A DNA stretch of 64,000 nt from Chrysomallon squamiferum (GCA_012295275.1 CM022671.1:18556956-18620955), one strand, 5' to 3'. Counted from the first letter of the stretch, positions 35,554 to 54,471 are shown. The notes: a model not told the origin generated them from the letters alone. Made by a program: numbers and translations.

Positions 35554-37981
35554 TTTATCAAGAGAACGTGTAAGTCTTCTTGTGCGAATTGTAGTTTTAT
35601 AAAATATACAGAATCTATGAGGTTAACCCAGTTTCTTTGTTTCATTCCTCTATTTGTTATGTTATTTCGTCCAGGATAAATTCTTGCTTGTTTTTTTGTT
35701 TTTTTGAGCATATCGAATAATACATTAACGGTAATAGTTAAATGATCTTTGATTAAGAGTAGACTTTTTTTTTTATTACTAAGTTTTCTGGTGTGAATAT
35801 AATAATATGTAAAAAGCGTATTTGGCCCTTAATGAGTTTTGTTATTTGTTTAAAAAGAAGCGAGGAAAAAATTATTAATCTGCAGATTTTATCTATCATT
35901 TTAAAAGTATTACATCAGCTTTTTAATATAATTTTCTAACAAAAAAACAAAACAAAAAAGAAAACAAAAAAACTAAAGTTCTTGAAAGAAAGAAACTCTC
36001 ATATCCACAAATAATCTGTAATTTAATTAAAATTTTAAAATCGTTTTTTTTAAATTTGTATGCGGAGTCAATAAAACCTCGCATCCAAGGACATTAATTA
36101 CTTCCGATATTCAATACATCGTCTGCACCAGTTGTTGCCTAAAATATCGTAAAATTAAATGTAGCAGGTGTTCATTTCGTTTTTGAAAAAAAAAAAAAAA
36201 GAAGAAGAAAAAAAAAAAGATCATGTGACATCGCTTATTCGACTGGTGTCAGACTACTGCGGATACAACGCCTGCATGTTCAGCGAAACACGTTTGAAAA
36301 GTACTCATCAAATAATAATAGTGTCTGGTGTATTAAAGACTACCTTAATGCACGGCAGTAAAGTACACGATCGTTCTTTGATGCAGTCATGCAGACGTAA
36401 CAAAATTTATTTTTGTTGCAAGCGTGTAAGCAGTACGTCAGAAAAATAAATAAAAGATAAATACGAGGGCGGCGATTAATGTGTTACGTATCCAGGAAAG
36501 AATGGTTTCTTGGAAATTGGTATTATACTGTCTGAATCTCTAAAGCATAAAATAAAACTATTTTAAACCCCGAAATACAGACATATAAACGAAAAAGGAG
36601 GAAATGAAAACAAAATAAAGACAAAAATAAAATACAACAGCAACAGCAACAACAGCTATTTCTTCTTCGTCGTCTTCTGCTTTTATTTTTACTACTTTTA
36701 CTAATTCTACCATCACCACCATTACCACTACTACTGCTGCTGCTGCTACTACTGCTACCAAATAATAATAATTATAGTAATAGTAATAATAATAATAACA
36801 ACGACAACAAATAAATATAGTAAAACTTCTAAAAATCGGACATTCATTAAACTCAGTGATTTACACAGTCGTGTGATTTGTCAAGAACTATAGAACCAAA
36901 CGTTTCATTTGACCCCGATTATATTGGTCTTGAAACATTTTTTTTTTGGTTCTAATTGTTCAGATAACAATTTTCGGAAATAATTCAGGTTGTTATTAAG
37001 AAATATTAATTAATCTGACTACTTATAGTGATAATTCAAAACATAGCTTATCGTATCACGTCAGTGTTTACGTTTTTCATTATATCGCTAATTTCGTTTA
37101 AGTGTAATTAATACTGCTACGGCTGCTATATTGTAAGTAATTTATTGGTTTATACTATCATAAACCTCCTAGTCACAGTATTACAATATTGCTGTAATTC
37201 ATTATATTCTTATAATCATGGATTTTTCTTTTTTAAATATATAAGAATGTCATATCTAAGTACGTGTTAGATTACTATCGTTATTTCTCTATAATTATAT
37301 TTTCCTATACTGTATAACCATTGTATTTATTGTTTAATGTTGCAATTCTTCATACTGTTGTATTCTTAAGCTTAGTCGAATTTTATTGTAATATAAATAT
37401 TTATAAATAGTAACCATTATCAGTAGGTGGTCTGTCGTTAAAACAAAGGCTGGTAGCTGATTATTTATGTGTTTATCGTTTTAATCTATTACACTACAGT
37501 AGGTGGTCCAGCACAGGCGTAGTTTATTAACGTAACTTTTACGATGTTGCTAGTAGCATGTCCTCAGGGACTCTATTTTTCTACTGTAATTTACGATACT
37601 GCTCAATCTTTTAAATCATGATTTGTTTAGGTTACGTTTCTGATATCTCAATATAACGGATAGCCTATCTGTGGTGGTCACACATTGTAAGCAAGTGCTA
37701 TAACGAAATAATTGGAAACCTTAGCAGAAACATGACTGCTTATTAATTTACACAATTCAGTAATAACAATATCAATAGGCTATTTTTTAAAATTATTATT
37801 ATACTGTTGTAACTAGTATGAGTAGCTGATCAAATGTTGCTTCTGTTTATCGTTCATAGTTATTACTATAGGGCTTTAGGGCTGATTCAATAACAACAGT
37901 ACAAATACTGTTATATCTAATTAATACTTCTGTTTTGCGATATCTACTAGTACTTCTGTTACTTACTACTACTATTATCAC

Positions 37982-38045
<64 letters not shown>

Positions 38046-38373
38046 GTAGTTGTAGTAGTAGTACTAGTAGTTGGAATAGTAGTGGTAGTAATAATAGCAG
38101 CGGTAATAGTGACATTATTTTTATTATTATTGTTATTACTATTACACTATCCAATACCAATAGTATTGCTGCTTCTACTTCAGTTAATATAATATTGCCA
38201 GTGTCACTACTTTACATTAAATGCTTTATTACTATTACACTGTTACAGCTACCAAAACTAGTATCAATATCGCTACACCTGTACTCAGCTTTTGTCTCCA
38301 GATGACATTTTATTCAGTTATTGAAAGACTACAATGTGCACTTTAGGTGGAACTTATCATCTAATATTTATAA

Positions 38374-38402
38374 CACCTGCAGGTGCAGTGTGCCTGACGT
38401 CA
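38374..38402. promoter_or_regulatory. Paired palindromes: CACCTGCAGGTG and TGACGTCA
   Basis: A 12-bp palindrome made of two overlapping E-boxes (38374-38385) followed ten bases later by a perfect CRE (38395-38402). It sits in about 120 bases of higher-GC unique sequence. Enhancer function is inferred only. Confidence 0.25.
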
Positions 38403-38813
38403 CCGCATGGCTTGCGAAAACGACGTTATGGACAACATCCTGAACAAAGCAACTGCGAACAGTCGTTTTCGAGCGGCTTATATCGGCAATACATCACTTT
38501 GTAATAGATAATGTATACACCTGTGCTCCATAATGACAGAGCCATTATTTTTATTTACTCTGCTGTTATTATCAACTTTTTTTTTCTTTCTGTCTCTTTT
38601 TTCGGATGACAGGTTGATTTTAGAAGTGTAAATTGTTAGAATATTACAACGTAACAGAAAAAAAAAAACCCAGAGTATATAATCATTATAAATCGTTATT
38701 AATTAGTAATGACGATAATGATGATGATGATGATGATGATGATAATAATAATAATAAGAACAACAACAACAACAACAAAAATAACAAAAATAAAGACAGA
38801 AAAAAAGAGAAAA

Positions 38814-39171
38814 ATCTAACAAACAATTAAAAAATACGGTTAAAAAATCCACAAAGTGGCAGAAATGTTTATGAATTATTTGTGTATATAACAAACAGTT
38901 AAAAAAAAGTATTATTAATAAATCCACAAAATAGCAGTAAAGTTAATGAATTATTTGTGTACATAACAAACGATTAAAAATTATGATTAATAAATCCACA
39001 AAATAGCAGTAACGTTAATGAATTATTTGTGTACATAACAAACGATTAAAAAGTATGATTAATAAATCCACAAAATACAAGTAACGTTAATGAATTATTT
39101 GCGTATTAAACAAACAATTAAAAAGTATGATTAATAAATCCACAAAATAGCAGAAAAGTTAATGAATTATT

Positions 39172-39175
<4 letters not shown>
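38814..39175. repeat. 72-bp minisatellite, about five copies
   Basis: The word AATCCACAAA recurs near 38846, 38921, 38993, 39065 and 39137, giving a period of 72 (75 for the first interval). The unit also contains GTTAATGAATTATTTG and ATAACAAACGATTAAAAA. It runs directly into (GT)n/(TA)n at 39173-39212. Confidence 0.9.
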
Positions 39176-39212
<37 letters not shown>

Positions 39213-41070
39213 CCTTATGTGTTAGGTGTGTGTACTTAAACATAAAAAACAACCATGTGTTATACATTTTTTTATAACTAGCAAAATTACTTTAATTTTA
39301 TTCAAATGTGGTTATATTTGTAAAGAAAAAAATAACGTAGTAAGAACACAGTTTTTTAACATACGAATGTCTTGGTCTCACAGTTCAGGTGCCTGGGCTG
39401 TTTTATCAGGCCAGCTTAATATTTGTAAATCAGTAGATTAAATAGAGAGAAGCGATAGCTGCCTTATTCGTTGTTAACTAACTCTAGGCAAATCATGACA
39501 CGAGGATTTCGTGTTATTATGTAAAGAAATTAAGGCCATAATTTAGCTATGTCGTAACAGACTTGCAGATAGGGTGTTGTTTGTGGTCGGGCTAATAAAA
39601 AATTAGTTACTGGGAAATAAATAAATAAATAAAAATAGATAATTCCCGAAACCACAGAATAGTGGATGCCATTCTAAATTTTTATTTGTCAGCTTAATTA
39701 ACGAATTGCTTGCTGAAACGTGCGTAGTGTATATCTGAAATTGAAGTCAGTGTGAACGCCATTTTAAACATGCGAAGGTTGATTTTTATTAATGTGTTTG
39801 AATGCAAAGGTCAGTTCTGCAGATTGTTGTCAATTATCTGTATTTATTTCATAAAACATTTAGTTGACGAACGTTGACTCGTTATGTTAATTTACAACAA
39901 GTTTAATATTTTATATTAAAGCTTTGAATTTCGACCTCCTATTATGTTCATTATAGTATGATTATAGGTGCAGTACTTATACATATTCAGCTAATTATTT
40001 GAATATTTGTGTATGTATATGTATACATACATACATACTTATATATATGTGTGTGTGTGTATTTGTGTATTAAAGCATATATATAATTTTACTGTAAATC
40101 CCATGTAATTAATTATCATTTATTTTGTACATAAAAATAACAAGCAAACCACAAACTAACTAAATAACTAAAATTTAAAAAAAAGAAGTCGCAGTGTAAA
40201 AAACCATATTCATTAAACTACAAAAACAAAATCTCATTTGATGTACAATATTATTCAAATTTTTGTGGGCTTTCCCCTCCAAAACACAATATTTAATTGG
40301 CAATAATTTTACATTATTATATTTTAAATAAGTAAAAAAAAAAAAAAAAAATCTATTGTTGTACATTAAAGTGTAAACGACAGATGGCGGTGGAGCAGTA
40401 ATGTTAAAATATAATACATAATAAACAAGTACGCATCTGTTACAGTTACTGAAATAACGTGAATGTAACGTGGCACATCTACAGGCCTGGAGGTTATATC
40501 AATAAACATTAAACATGTGAAATGTTTTATAATATTAATAACGGGGTAAAACTTAAACAACTGACTGTTTATTAAGTACAGAAATATGAGTATAATGAGT
40601 CAAAGTAATTCACAAAATATGAAGCCTAAGATGCAGCATATTTTATTTATATGCATATGCGTAAGCGTTCCTTACTGATTTTAATGATGTTTTAATTGAA
40701 GAAGTCATAACAAGGGTGAAAGCAGGACATTGTTGGGGAGAAAGGTTTCGCTAAAATAACGTGTATATTTGTATGCATGGAAATAAAATCTCTGTGTGTA
40801 CGAAGTCAAATGAGTTTGTCTATACGTCAGGATGGTCAAAGGATAATTATTGTGAAGGAATTATTTTAAAACTACATCTCCTTGTCATATATCTCTTTAT
40901 ATTTTTCGAAAACACAAAGACATTTTTCCAGAACGACTGACAAAAACCCAGTCATTCAAATAAACAAAGAAACGAACGAAAATGTAAACATAAGTAATAA
41001 TAATGATAATAATAATAATAATAATAACAATACCAATATCAATACCAAGAAGAAGAAGAAGAAGAAGAAG

Positions 41071-41115
<45 letters not shown>

Positions 41116-41812
41116 AATAATAATAATAATAATAGTAATAAAGATAATAAAAATAATAAATGCAGCTGTATCAAAATGATTAAACATTATTTTACATTTT
41201 CACGCACAGCAAAGTCAGTTAAAAAAAAAAAGTAAGAAAGAAAGAAAGAAAGAAAGAAAAAAGAAGTGAAACAAATAAAAAAATTTATACATAATTTTAT
41301 GTATACGTGTATGTTTTAAATTTTTTTAACTATTTTTATAACATGACGATATTTATTGTACCTTGTTATCTTTACCAAAACAAGGTATAATGTTATCTTA
41401 CTTTGTCACTCTTCATAGATAATAACTAATATAAATCAGCCCCGTATTAGCTATTTCAGTTCATAATATCCTGGAATTGAATCAAATCTGAGGGATTGAA
41501 AAAGGTTAAGTCGAATGCCCTTATTGTTCGCTATTATTATTAATATTTTTTCCTTCTTTCTTCTTTTTCATGAGACAGTATTGATTATGTAGTGTCTAAA
41601 ACGTTTCACATCATTGTCTTTTTATATTTAACGAATAATAGAGAATATTGAAAGAAAATGTTAGGACTCCAGTGTGCTTTATTATTACATTATAATTTTA
41701 TTGTAGTTGTTGTTGTTGTTGTTGTTATTACTATATAATTATATCACTGGTCTTGTTATTTTACTGCTATTTATTATTGTTGATGTTGATGTTGTTGTTA
41801 TTATTATAGTTG

Positions 41813-41856
<44 letters not shown>

Positions 41857-43600
41857 CAAACAAAACATGATTAAAACTGCTTGAGACTATATCTGGGACT
41901 ATAACATTACAAATCTATGTTTTACTAATATTTAAAAATTATAAAAAAATTATTAAAAAAATCATTAACAGTCATACAATAATATTAATTATACATTCTA
42001 AATATATACAAACAGAATAGATATTTAATAAATAAAGATATTTGTGTTTTATGAAACACATTCAATACAAAACGAAAACAGCGAGTTATTGCAATACGTC
42101 ATTTTAACATTATATTGTCATTATCTATCGAGTAATATGTTACAGCGCGTTACCTGATATATATATGTATGGGTGTATATATATATTACTGATTTGGAAA
42201 CTGATGTATAATTTGCATTTCTAATCTGTAAAGTATATCTTAGATGTAAAATTATATAAAATAACGAAAGAAATGAGCTACAAAGCTCTTCGTGGTGAGA
42301 CCCGATTTTTATTTTATGTCGTCTGCTCGTTTGGACATGGTTTTTTATCCCAAATTTCTCTTTAAACAACAAAATATCATAAAGACTTGTATAAAAGTGA
42401 TACAGCATTAATTTGAAACTGTCAGAAACATTAGTCTCATTTTAAACACAGCACATAAAGATTATATACCATCAAAACAACACACGAATACTAAAAATAT
42501 CGTAAAATCGATTGAAAGCGAAGTCTTTACATTTCTATAACAAACGACTACGACTTACCTTATACAGCTGTTTTTACCACTGTCACGCTGAAAAGTACAT
42601 CCTAAGACTAAAAAACAATGACTTCCTTCATATTTTGACAATCAGTGTAAGACGTTTTCATTTTTTTCCGCAGCGCTTGCGATTAGTAGGACTTGTGTTC
42701 GCGCGTTGACAGAACATCTGTGGGCAGACGACAGTCAGCACGCTATGGGCAAACAAAGACGTCCACGGAATACAGACAGTGTGCAGCGGACCGTGCCACT
42801 TCTCTCAGAGTACAGTAAATGAATGGAATACATTAATTTGTATTACGGGGAGACAACTGGCAGTAGAACGCGTTCTTGACTTGGAAACAAAGAAAATGCT
42901 GGATTTAAAGTGAAGAACGAACGAATAAATAAACCAGTAAATAAATACTACTTTTGTTTTGCTCCTAGTACTATTGCTACTGCTGCTACTACTGTTACTA
43001 CTACCACTACCACCACAACTACAACTGATACTACTAATAATGATTGAATGAATGAACAAATAAAAATCAGACATTTATTTTACTTCGCACCGTTTTATGT
43101 TAGGCCTGTATGATCTAAATTTAACTTCAAAGTCGCATTTAACCATTGTTAATTCACAGATTAATAAATGCTCGCATGACGGAAAACGTTCATTCCGTTT
43201 CGGATACTTTAATATGCATCAGTTTTAAAATATTTTTGTGCTGGAAAGTCTTTTAGGACTAGGCGACAATATCTTTTACATCAATAATGAAACCATAAAT
43301 AACGCGTATTTTTTGTTTGAAACTGAATAAACAACCAAAATAAAATCAAACATATTTAATCATGCTTGTTGTGATCGACAAATGAAAATAAACTTTAATA
43401 AAAAAAAAAAAAAAAAAAAAAATAAAAAATCTGACCTAAAATTCATTAAATAGAAAGGTTTATAAACTGGATAAAGAAGCTATTTGAAAAGTCAGTTAAT
43501 GTGATACGTTAGTCAGCTTCAGTATCTCGTTTAATCAACAGTGTCAGTGAACATAACACTCAGATGACAAAACTAATTAGTATGAGCAAATAATTAGTGC
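39213..43600. repeat. Gene-poor region, 39.2-43.6 kb
   Basis: Non-coding AT-rich sequence with (AAG)n/(AAC)n/(AAT)n at 41045-41135, (GAAA)n at 41235-41258, (TTG)n and (TTA)n at 41705-41855 and poly(A) at 43401-43422. No gene seen. Confidence 0.6.
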
Positions 43601-43614
43601 TAGAGGAGTCAGGG

Positions 43615-47826
<4,212 letters not shown>

Positions 47827-47869
47827 ACAGAAATAGTGTAATATATATATGTGTGTGTAGATATCTCAG

Positions 47870-47925
<56 letters not shown>

Positions 47926-47959
47926 ACACATATATATATATATATTACACTATTTCTGT
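47827..47959. repeat. Inverted repeat able to form a hairpin
   Basis: The left arm at 47827-47859 reads ACAGAAATAGTGTA followed by (TA)n and (GT)n. The right arm at 47922-47959 is its reverse complement, ending TACACTATTTCTGT. The roughly 60-base loop is (TA)n and (GA)n. The outer 14 bases are unique sequence, so the symmetry is more than microsatellite. Confidence 0.85.
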
Positions 47960-48194
47960 TAACTTTACTATTGATACTAATAAACACATCTAGCACTATT
48001 TATTTTTCAAATATTATTATCATCATCATCATTATTATTATTATTATTACTGTTACTATTATATTTTATTTTATTGTTGTTATTACTTTTTATTTTATTG
48101 GTGTTGATGTTACTATTATAATTATAATAATTATTATTATTACTTTTTTATTTTATTGTTGTTACTACTATTATTATTATAATAATTATCATCA

Positions 48195-48254
<60 letters not shown>

Positions 48255-48714
48255 TCTTCGCCTTCATATTCTAAAATTAAAAATTTGGCAGGCCTCTGCT
48301 CTGTTTGATCTTTACAAATAATCAGTGCTCACATTACAATATTCTAAACTGTTGGCTTTGTCCACCGAGATAAATTACTTCTTTGAATTTTCAACATGCA
48401 GTTTCGAAATGCAATTTGCCATGTAGTGCTAACAATGAAGAAACACAGACGCTGCTAATTCTTCTCTGGGATCAGTGTTATTCCCTGTTGCCAACGAGCG
48501 GGGGTCCAGCGTACTGCATCGAAATAGAAATGTTGAATTTGATTTTGGTTTGGCAATTAAGTATCGATTTGGTGGCTTAACACGGGGCGTTTAAAACTCG
48601 AAAGGGCGCGTGTAATAAGCCGGTTATGCTTCAGTGGACAAACAGAGGCAAAAGTTGCATCGTACGGGATGAATCAATGAAACTGTCAAATTAAATTAGT
48701 TTAATAAGCGAACT

Positions 48715-48770
<56 letters not shown>

Positions 48771-50098
48771 CTCAGTATTTTTTCTTCGTAAAAAGTTATC
48801 TTTTCTTCTTATTTTAAAAATGAAAATTTTAATATCTGAAATTTAAAAATGTCACTTCATTCTGTTTAATATTTTACATTAAGGATTTTTTTTTTTTTAT
48901 TTTTTTTTTTTAAAATTAATATATTACTTTATTCTTTCCTTCTCACTTTTTACTTCAGTTTACAGTAAGTAATCAAGTTGTTTGTTTTTTTTGGTCACTT
49001 TTTCCCTTAATTTATTACTTATTGTATCGGCTAATATTTATAGTAGAGGTTGTGTTAGTAACATTATTATTAACAGTAGGCCTAATAGTAAACCTATTTA
49101 GTAATATATATATACACACACACACAACGATAATTGTATCTAAATATGACAACAATTATTATTATAGCAGTAGCAGTAGTAAGAAAAAAGTAATAATAAT
49201 AATAATAATGATAATAATAATAATATATGGATAGTATTAAAAACATTCTAACTATCAATCAATCAATAAATATATTTTAAAGAAATATTAAACGCACTAC
49301 TGACAGCTGTTACTGTCTAGTGACATTTGAGTTGTCTCCCTCTAACAATAATTAAACATCCGCATTGCTGACACAAAAACATGTTTATCCAAGTGCTTTT
49401 TGTTATCACAATAATAGATTTTTGTCGTAAAAAGAAAATAATAATAAAAAGTAGTAAGACTTTTCTGTACGTTTTATCTATAGTTTTAAATTCAAAAAAA
49501 AAAAAATAAATAAATAAATAAATAAATAAATAAATGAATAATGAAAAAAAAAAATAAAATTGAAGAAAAGAAGAAAAAAAGAAAATTTGTATTGTAAAAC
49601 TCGTGTAAAATGAGAAATTGTTGAAAACATAAGTCCTCTAAAAGCAAGAAACCGAAATAAATGCACGCTCATAAACACCACAGCTAAAAACAAAGAAATG
49701 AGAACAAGAAAACAAACAAGCAAATAAAACATGACCATAAGCCGATTAGTAACAACATTTTAAACAAATATCACCACTACTACAACGACTGTGAGAACAT
49801 AACTACCACTACGGCACATCTACTACTACTACTACTACTAGTACTATCAGTAATATCAATAATCGCAGAAATTACTCTAAAAAAACAATATACATATATG
49901 TATGTATATATATATATATATATGCATATGAGAGATCCACACAAATTATATTACGCATACAAAACATTTCTCATACTGAAACATATAAATATATAAATAA
50001 AAAATCTTCAATCCAAATAATATATATATATTCCTGTTATGCTGTCCCCACTGGCTACCAGTAATGTAAATATATTATGTGTGTGTGTGTGTGTGTAC

Positions 50099-50135
<37 letters not shown>

Positions 50136-50369
50136 CATACACATGTATGTATGTATGCATAGGATTACGTATTATGTATGTATGTATAAAATAGACCAGC
50201 ATTACTCTGCAAAATAATATTTCTGTCAACTCAAAACTCGAGTTCATTTATTTCCGAGAAACCGGATCTAACGTAGCTCAGCCAACAGCGTACGACGAAG
50301 TGGGGCAAACACATCACTAGTCAGTTATTTCACTCAGTCCCGGTGTAAACAGATAAGGAGGAGAAAAAA
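47960..50369. repeat. Flank upstream of the IL-17 receptor-like gene
   Basis: Holds (ATT)n-rich sequence at 48020-48251, a 51-base poly(T) at 48716-48766, (AAT)n near 49194-49225, (AAAT)n at 49506-49533 and (GT)n at 50078-50122. The last 120 bases before the ATG at 50370 are unique and probably 5' UTR or promoter. No separate gene seen. Confidence 0.55.
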
Positions 50370-50795
50370 ATGGCTAGTCTTCCCTGCCGTTTAGTTCTGT
50401 TATGTGGATTGATACTTCTTCTGTCAGAACCTACATCGTCCATTTACCTAGTAAACATGACAGGAAACTGTACGAATGGATTTTACCAAGGCGTTTATTA
50501 CAAACCTTTCCGAATATGGTCAGAAAGTCCGGTAAGTTTCGTTTATTCGCCGATCTAACAAAAACTGGGTGAATTCAGGTCGTAACTGGCTATAGCGGTC
50601 GGTCACACTAACCCACTGAAACATTGCAAAACACACAGTCGTTGAGCTTTCTTAACAAAATTTAGTATAGTATGTAAACATTTACTATAGTTATACAGGT
50701 TTAATTTAAAACAATTTCTTCTTCTTTTTTTTCTTCTTCTTATATTTTAAAACTGTTTCTTCTTCTCCTTCTTCTTCTTCTTCTTCTTCTTATAC

Positions 50796-50848
<53 letters not shown>

Positions 50849-50915
50849 TAGTAATAGTAATAATAGTAATCATAATAGTAATAGTAGTAATAATAATAAT
50901 AATAACAATAGTAAC

Positions 50916-50948
<33 letters not shown>

Positions 50949-52394
50949 TATTATTATTGTTATTACTGCTATATTCGGTATTATTATTGTTACCATCTAT
51001 TACTACTGGTACTACTATTCCACTGCTTTAACTGTTATGATTAACACTACTGCTGTTACTACATAAATAATTTTATTCTAACTATGTGCATTATTATCAT
51101 TATGATTTTCTTTATTGTTGTATTATTGGCAGTTATTTTAAATTTTTCTTTCTTTTATGCAAACTTTTGATTTAGTTTTCTTTACAACACTTACTGGGCT
51201 GTTACCGCTTTCAGCAATATTTACCAAGCTATTATTTATTTGTCAAAAGTCTTGGCAACGTTAGTATTGTAATTGCGAGAGTGGGTTTCATTTCTTAATT
51301 AATTTAAAAGTCATCCTCTTGAAAAAAAAACGAAACCCCCCCCGAAAAAAACAATATATATATATATAATACAAAATACAGTCAATCCCAAACGTAAATA
51401 ATATTATTACGAAATGCAAAAAATACGCACAGACGGATGCACACCCACATAGGTACACATTCATACACGGCTCATACATGCACGCGCACCTCCTCCACAC
51501 AATATACTATTATTTATATAAATGATATTTTTATTTATTCAGATGTAGTTGTTCATATGTTTATGAAGTTAATATAAAATGGAAACAAGAGAGACATCAT
51601 CTCAAAAGTATCTCTGCAGATCCGGTTTTTGTTAACAATACGTTTTGAAAATCGACGCCATGTTCAAGTGTAGATAGACTCAGTGTTTCCTGTCTGTACG
51701 ACGCAGAGTGTTCTTCCATTGTGTTTGACCTCTTTATGATAAGACGTAACGTCGTGAAATACGATGATATTTTCTTCTCCTGGTTCACGCAGTCTGTTCA
51801 GTTTCAGACCCATGTATTAAAGAAAGCGCATTCTCCGTTGAAATATAATCAGTCCTCTTCGATACGTCATTTGGTCTATTTCCCATTAAAAAAAACCCAC
51901 TGCTCCACAACTGACTTATAAACCACTGTAAGACTTTTTTTTTTTTTTTTTTTTTATATTTGGTTCCACACAAAAGAGTCTTTGTTGTTAGTCATAGTAT
52001 GTTACCCACCCTTCTGAGTAATGGTAACAGGTTTTTAAAAAATAACAATAACAACGACAAAAATAGACATAATATTCAGCCAGATATACTTTGATATAGT
52101 TTAGATAACTATTTTGAATTTCGTCATCGTCATTATTGTTGTTATTATTATTATTATTATTATTATACGAAATTATCTCAAAAGTGTTCCATTAATATAA
52201 TAATAATAATAATACTACTACTAATAATAATAATAATAATAAATATAATAATAATAAGGTAAACTGTGCTGTGTATGAACTAGATCAAATATTGATTCTT
52301 CTTCTTATCTTTCTTTTTTTATCGGAAAACTTTTAATTCACTTCTCTGTCACCTAATGTGTAATATTTACTGGTAGTCCTTGACAGCAGGGGAC

Positions 52395-52492
<98 letters not shown>

Positions 52493-52503
52493 TTCTTGAT
52501 TCT

Positions 52504-52534
<31 letters not shown>

Positions 52535-52605
52535 TCTAAAATTCAAGTCTCTAGATCTCTCATGAGTTTTAAAGAAAATATAAAATTCTATTTCGCATAT
52601 AATCT

Positions 52606-52658
<53 letters not shown>

Positions 52659-53045
52659 TTCATTAGATCTTGAGTTTTTAAAGAAAATATAAAATTCTAT
52701 TTCGTCTAATCTCTCTCTCTCTCTCTCTCTGCATATGTATATACGTCTACTACAACGCACGCACGCACGCACATATTTAAAAGTCTCCACTCCCCCCAAG
52801 GCTTCTAAGAAAACGTGCAAACACATCAGCGGAATGTGACAGTTACTGATTTCTGTTGTTGCTGTAGGAGAAGACGAAACCACTAGATTAAGCACGACGT
52901 TGCCTAGTGACGTCAAGCAGCACCCACTGCTTTATGTATCACACGGGGTAGGGTGAAATAATTTATGAGACGTCAGACGACAGGTCATAATTTATCTTTA
53001 TTTACCAGTCTGTGCAATAACAATAACAATAACAATAACAATGAC

Positions 53046-53083
<38 letters not shown>

Positions 53084-53656
53084 TGATGATGATGATGATA
53101 ATAATAATAGATAATAAAAAACAGCAATAAAAAAAAAAAAGGTTCATGTCTGTCTTTTTATTTCGCTTACGTATTTCTCAAACGCGGTGCTTAACACGCA
53201 TATGTCACCATGGCAACACAACAAACGCGCACCTCGGCTGACAGGTTGGAGGTTTCTTGTAACAGGTTACGGATCACTGAACTGTTCTTCCTGGTCTACA
53301 TTTATTTCGCAAGTCACGTCACAACATGACGTGTTTGTCTTGGTACATTGACAAAGGGAACTGAACCGTGTGGATTCAATTCGTATTTGGGTCATTTCTT
53401 TGGGGTCTTTCATTGCGCTAATCACGTGAATTGTTGTGTAGAGTGCGTAATTTATTTGTTAACTCATGATGGGGAGAGAATATATTAAAAAGAATTTGAA
53501 TATGGTGTGTTATTAAGTGTGTACGTTCATCTGTACGTCCAACTATCCGTCCTGTCTACCTTTTTTATGTGTTTCTGTACAAAAGCTGTACAAGAAATAG
53601 CAGCAAGAAAGAAGAAGAACAACAAAACAACAACTACAACAACAACAACAATAATA

Positions 53657-53731
<75 letters not shown>

Positions 53732-53946
53732 ATTATTATTATTCGTTGTAGAAACTCTTTCGAGAAAAAGTGAAATTTTGAATTTAAATAAAAACACATT
53801 TATTAAATATTTTCTGTGGAGAAATCTATCGATATTAATTTAAATGTTTTTGTTAAGTTACTCGAAAGTTTTAAAATATGATAAAAATAAAAGAAAAGAA
53901 GAAAAAAAAAAATAAAACAGAAATTGCCCCAAAAGTAAGTGATGAG

Positions 53947-53994
<48 letters not shown>

Positions 53995-54382
53995 TTCAGA
54001 AACAGAAAAGAAAAGAAAATCCATCTCGAAGAGAATATATCAATATGATTATTCAAGCGAAATCGGAACGACATGAGAATTGGAAAGAAAGCTTTTAAGG
54101 TTTATTATATTAATGTTTTCGTTTGAAATGTAATATAAATTCATTTTCATCAGCACACGGTTTAAAATGATTTTTCTGTGTAACAGCCTGCGAAACAGGA
54201 AGCAGTGATTATTGAAAAATGTTTTCGGTCTGAAAATGTTCTTCTTTTCTTTCTTGTTTCGCTTTCATTGTTGTGGTGTTTTTTTTTCTCTTCTGATGAA
54301 CAGATCTCACTCTCTTTCTCTAGAATCAAGTTTCATTAGATCTTGAGTTTTTAAAGAAAATATAAAAAAGTCTGTTTCGCAT

Positions 54383-54471
<89 letters not shown>

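Larger units (their letters stand above)
31876..38813. other. Gene-poor region, 31.9-38.8 kb
   Basis: AT-rich sequence with (AAAT)n at 34485-34517, (AAT)n at 37987-38044 and scattered trinucleotide tracts at 36640-36800. E-boxes CACGTG occur near 32740 and 32812. A palindrome pair lies at 38374-38402 and an unassigned ORF at 35302-35553. No exon chain could be built. Confidence 0.5.

Noticed and set aside
38814-39175. CRISPR-like array
   Set aside because: The 72-bp units are continuous tandem copies with no unique spacers, in animal DNA.
53507-53799. Long I/L/N ORFs on both strands
   Set aside because: AAT/ATT microsatellite read in all frames.
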